From NCBI GenBank assembly GCA_947846985.1, contig CANTUZ010000008.1, forward strand, positions 40,442,817 through 40,506,816: a stretch of 64,000 nucleotides of DNA. The letters run 5' to 3'. The stretch's first letter is position 1; every line of letters starts with the position of its first letter. Position numbers and translations under genes: made by a program. Shown in pieces: positions 60,537-64,000 of this stretch. The notes under the pieces were generated by a model that was not told the origin of the DNA, searched no databases, and was given only the letters and a program-made list of their open reading frames with translations. This DNA is from Fratercula arctica. Lineage: Eukaryota; Chordata; Aves; Charadriiformes; Alcidae.

Positions 60537-60612
60537 CTGACTTTGGCCTAAGCTGAGCCGGTGGCTGTGCCTCAGTTTCCCCTCCATCAAAGGGTGGTGA
60601 TGGCAGGAGCCT
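60537..60612 (+). mobile_element. MIR SINE fragment
   Basis: GACTTTGGCCTAAGC ... GGCTGTGCCTCAGTTTCCCC TCCATCAAAGGGTGGTGATGG follows the sense MIR order 'GACCTTGGGCAAGTCAC..CTGTGCCTCAGTTTCCCCATCTGTAAAATGGGGATAAT'. The phrase GTGCCTCAGTTTCCCC is exact. Confidence 0.8.
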
Positions 60613-61197
60613 GTTTTGTCCCAGACCGGGCTGTATCAGTGCGGGTGACATGTACGAGCGATGCTAATTGCCTGGCGAGCTTTTACTCAACGTTCTGGGG
60701 ATTTTTTTCCAGCTGGCTATGTCCGGCTTTATCCTTCCTGACACGGAGGCAGATTTACAAGGGGAATTATGCCGGCTGCAGCTCACTGCCCCCATTGCCA
60801 GCTCTCTGCAAATGGCTCCTGTGGGGTGTCCTGCAGCACTAGGGAGCTCACGTCTGTCTAGTGATGAGAAACCCAACCTTAAAGACCTATATTTAACCTC
60901 CTTTTTAATCCCTTTGCTCCCCATCCGCATCTAACGATGCTGAGTTCATCGCTGCATCTGACGATGCTTAGTCCGTATGTGAATTGCACTTACTCCGGCT
61001 CAGCCGCCTCTTTAAGTCTTGGGTTTTACGCTCCTCAAATGACTTGTTTTAGAGACGGTTTTTGCCTGCTTCAGAGCCCTGCGCCGCGGCGGCCAGAGAT
61101 GAGGAGCAGTTGCAGCGGGCGGTAGCGGTTCCCCCCTCCCCAGCACAGGCTGCAGACACCACCCTCTGCTCCGCCAGACATCCCTCCCGCATCCCAC

Positions 61198-61288
61198 CAG
61201 GGCCCGGCGGGCGTCCTCTGCGTTGACCACCTTGGCGACGACGCTGTTACTTTGGGACATGGGTAATTCGCTCAGAGACTGGTGCTCG
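61198..61288 (-). other. Weak candidate internal exon
   Basis: On the minus strand a pyrimidine-rich stretch ending in GTGCTGCCAG (61289-61298) could be a splice acceptor, and GTGGGAT (61191-61197) a donor. The 91 bases between read EHQSLSELPMSQSNSVVAK... with a run of G/C-ending codons (GTC GTC GCC AAG GTG GTC AAC). I recognise no protein. The frame continues open on both sides and runs into a lysine run from poly-T, so chance is a real possibility. Confidence 0.15.
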
Positions 61289-61366
61289 CTGGCAGCACAG
61301 CGCAGAACGGGTGGGCTCTGGAGATGCCTGGCTTGGTCCACGTCCCCCTGATATTTATTTATTTTC

Positions 61367-61388
61367 TTTTTTTTTTTTTTTTTTTTTT
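61367..61388. repeat. Poly-T tract (22 bp)
   Basis: Uninterrupted T run. Confidence 0.95.
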
Positions 61389-62294
61389 GCACGTCCCATC
61401 CCACGATGAAAATCCTGCAAAAGCATAAGATCTTGAAAAAAAAATGTCATGGAGGGATGGTCCCGCATCACTGGCATCAAGGATGCTCCCGCATCAAGGG
61501 ATGCTTCCAAGGCGCCGGCAGTGACTTGTGGAGATGCATCTCCAGCCCTGCCAAGGTGGCTTTGGTCTCGGTGCACGTCCCCTGGCACAGGGTCTGCCCA
61601 GCTCCTGGTCTCTGTGTCCGCACCTTTTCCTTTTGCTCTCCATCTTTTTTTTCCTGAGAAAACATATTCTTACGCAAAAATCATGATCTCACCTGGGAGC
61701 AACTGCCCAGCCTGTCCTACAGAGGAGAAATTAATAAAGAATGATACCTGATTGTGCCGCAGACAAAGGTACATCCACAGACTTTTCAGCTTTGAGGGGG
61801 AGATTTGCACTTGCCTGACATATTGCAGAGGATATTGCAGAGAACAAGGAAAAATTCCCCGCTCAGCACACAAAACACAGCCCCAAAGAGCAGGGCGGCT
61901 CAGGGACATGTTTTCCTTGCACCCCCCCATCCCTTTTTATGGGCAAAGGTCCCCCGTGGTTGGTGCAAGACTTGCTTTTCAGCAAAACAAAACCTCCCCC
62001 AGACCATGTTTGCCCTCCTTGAGATACAAAATGTTTATAATAACGTACGCGGTTTGTTATAAATCCCGAACTTCTCTGATGAGAAACTTTTGCTCTCCTC
62101 CTGCAGCCAGCCAGGAGCAGGCAGCGGGGACGCACGGGGGGGAGATCCCCCCCTGCTTCTGCACCAGGCGCCCCGTGAAAATCATGTTGAGTCACGGTAA
62201 GAAACATGGTTTTTTTTCCCATGAGTGGAAGGTGTCTTTGTCTTTCCTTCTTGGATTCCCTTCCTTCTGGGTCTTTCCATGAAAAGCAAAGGGG

Positions 62295-62326
<32 letters not shown>

Positions 62327-62335
62327 AGAGAGAAA
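62295..62335. repeat. A29 plus (GA)n tract
   Basis: 29 A followed by GAGAGAGAGAGAAAG; polypurine simple repeat. Confidence 0.95.
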
Positions 62336-63055
62336 GGGTTTTGTTTTTTCACCTGGGAAGCACTGCCTGAAGCAGACTTTAGGGACAATCTGAGCAAACC
62401 CTGAGCCATGCGGGAGAGTGGTGGTGGGCTGCGTGGGTCTCTTGGCAGCAACCCTTCCCCTGTGCCTTCGGAGACATGCAGCGTGGCAGGTCTGATCCCC
62501 ATCCCACGTCCCCATGGAGGTGACAGACCCCCACGCCCAAGGAAATGGATCAGGACACTCTCCAAACTGGCGCAGGTGGTGGGGGACAGGAGGAGGACCT
62601 CCTACCACGCATTGTCCAGGCTCGAAGCAAAGATGCTGCAAAATTATGGTCTTCGAGGCATGTGGGCTCTTCAAGACCTCGCTGTTGCAGAGCGCAGGGA
62701 TGTGTCCTGTGCGAGATGGGAGGGGAGCGCTGGGGACATCCTCTCCTCCCAGTGCAGGAAGCCACTGAGTGATGGGAAGTGACCTCTCCATCACAGGGGC
62801 TTAGACCAAAAGCCTGGGGCGCGCCCGCCTGCACTGTGAAATATTTATTCCGTGTGGCATACCTAATCTTTTTCCCAAGTTTTTTTTCCCCCCTTCCCTT
62901 GTTTTATATCCATCTCTCTTCCTTTTCAGACCCGCCTCATTCCAGTGTTTATGGGAAATACATGGCAAAAGACCAGAAGGGTTGTTTTTTTTTTTCCCCT
63001 GTCCTTGTTTTAAGAAGCACTTCCCCTCGCTGTCCCGCTGACAAAGACCCGTGGA

Positions 63056-63162
63056 AATTAGGGATGGAAAGGACCTGTGGGGCTGGGTTTTGTGCTCCTG
63101 CCAAGGCAAGACTTTCCGTAGCGATGCAATCTCTAGCGCTTCGGTTATTCAAGGTTTAACAG
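63056..63162 (-). mobile_element. Ancient CR1 3'-end relic
   Basis: AAATTAGGGATGGAAAGGAC, then CTCCTGCCAAGGCAAGACTT, TCTCTAGCGCTTCGG and TTCAAGGTTTAAC follow in order the antisense end of old amniote CR1 elements ('..GG.CTGGAAAGGGCC..CCCCCTGCCAGTGCAGGATTGTTCCCTACAG..CTCTAGTGCTTTGTCCAGTCTAGTTTTAA'). Highly diverged; the GGTCATCTAGTCC part is barely visible. Confidence 0.65.
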
Positions 63163-64000
63163 CCCCAGGTGTATCGCTGATGCAGAGAAGAAAGCTCAGG
63201 CTTTCCAGGACAGGCACGGGGAGACACAAGCATGTCTTCTTCTAAAGGCAGCCTGGTCGCCTGGGCTTGGCTTTGGGCTGCCATTCCCTGGTTCCTTGGG
63301 GAACACAGTGGCCACCAACGGGACTGGCTCAGGTTGGAAGCCAACACGGGGAGTCACGACCTTCCCCCGAAGCTAAATTCTGCTTTACCAATGCTGGTGT
63401 AAAGCCAGAGAAAGTCTCTTTGGGTGAAAAATCTTTTCCAGCCATGTCCCTCTCCTGCTCTCAGCTTGCAGAACAGAAGTTGGGTCCCCAGCACCCCAGC
63501 TCTAGACACGCTAAATATGACTTTAATTTCTGCTCTGTTTCTTGCCACAGGCTTTGAAAGAGCAGCTGCTTGCAGCCCAGGACGCTGCATCCTTGGATGC
63601 AGAGCTGGCACAGTTACTTGGGGAATAAGAAGTCTTTGGTGTGATGCATGGTCCCCATGGTGGCCCAGCTGCAAGGTAGGGTCTGCCTCAGGCCCCTGCG
63701 GTGACAGCCTGGGGTGTTTTGCGGGGATAAGTGCCCAGGGGGCTGCAATATAACTGTATAACCTTGGAAAGGCTTAGAGGGAAAAGCTAACAGTGGAAAT
63801 GGACAGCAAGCTGCTGGGTGCAGAAAGGTGTCGGCATCTCACTCTTGCTCCTTCCATACCCAGAGCTACCCAGGGTCTGATCTAACCATTTCTACAGCCC
63901 CTGGACATCACGGTACCTTTTCTGGCTTTTTGATCCTGCAAACAGGACTCAGATTTGAGCTGACCCTTGGAAATCAAAGAGCAAACAAGCCACACACATC
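63163..64000. other. Unique non-coding sequence to the window end
   Basis: No gene or clear repeat. Open frames on both strands are short and unlike any family I know. Confidence 0.65.

Larger units (their letters stand above)
53893..63055. other. Unique non-coding sequence
   Basis: About 9 kb without a gene I can support. It includes a pyrimidine tract (54025-54080), T17 at 54598-54614, T24 at 55930-55953 next to a small inverted repeat (55969-56000), a G-rich tract (57371-57400), T19 at 57885-57903, AT-rich enhancer-like blocks (58040-58440 and 60130-60430), two MIR pieces and a C-rich tract (59338-59356). Long frames at 61-63 kb partly run through poly-A/T and are spurious. Confidence 0.65.

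Noticed and set aside
62192..62794. 200-codon minus-strand frame containing a phenylalanine run
   Set aside because: It is read through the A29 tract; composition is low-complexity and competing frames overlap on both strands.
1..64000. CRISPR arrays, toxin-antitoxin pairs or bacterial defence systems
   Set aside because: The window has vertebrate features (CR1, ERVL LTR, MIR), no regularly spaced repeats and no prokaryotic gene organisation.

Overview
The window looks like vertebrate, most likely bird, intergenic or intronic DNA. The main evidence is the repeats. There are two sizeable 5'-truncated CR1 LINE copies ending in the 8-bp microsatellites (ATTCTATG)2 and (ATTCTGTG)2, several shorter and older CR1 tails, one solo LTR of the avian ERVL kind (TGTCCTGGTTT start), and degenerate MIR-type tRNA SINEs. 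There are no operons, ribosome-binding sites or tightly packed open frames. The only long protein-like matches I recognise are decayed CR1 reverse transcriptase C-termini. I found no host exon that I can name, no rRNA gene and no functional tRNA gene. CR1 and old MIR occur in other sauropsids too, so 'bird' is an inference resting mainly on the LTR type and the CR1 tails.

Layout. 0-9 kb: unique non-coding DNA with two AT-rich microsatellites, two short CR1 tails (about 4.1 and 7.6 kb) and a strong CTCF-type motif at 8.25 kb. 9.1-10.0 kb: CR1 copy 1 (+), starting at the catalytic motif of the reverse transcriptase. 10-16.3 kb: unique DNA with C/A and G runs and a CpG-richer stretch near 14.5-14.8 kb. 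16.3-17.1 kb: CR1 copy 2 (+) with a 16-bp tandem expansion at its 5' edge. 18.8-19.1 kb: an ancient CR1/L3-like tail. 19.7-20.35 kb: the solo LTR. 20.4-44.7 kb: long unique DNA with AT-rich blocks that look like conserved regulatory elements, a CR1 tail at 32.5 kb and a tRNA-like SINE at 32.8 kb. 44.7-46.6 kb: a cluster of old repeats (MIR, CR1, CR1). 46.6-64 kb: unique DNA with several enhancer-like blocks (48.3, 51.1, 58.0-58.4 and 60.1-60.4 kb), two more MIR pieces (58.7 and 60.6 kb), G/C-run tracts and an old CR1 piece at 63.1 kb.

No new gene system is evident. The most promising leads are regulatory: a bulged dyad with two identical POU-like decamers at 26.34-26.42 kb, an E-box/homeodomain/E-box composite at 51.11-51.13 kb, and the CTCF-like site at 8.25 kb. 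Two weak exon candidates (53.68-53.75 kb + and 61.20-61.29 kb -) need transcript data. All repeat family calls come from recognising consensus patterns by eye, not from a database search.
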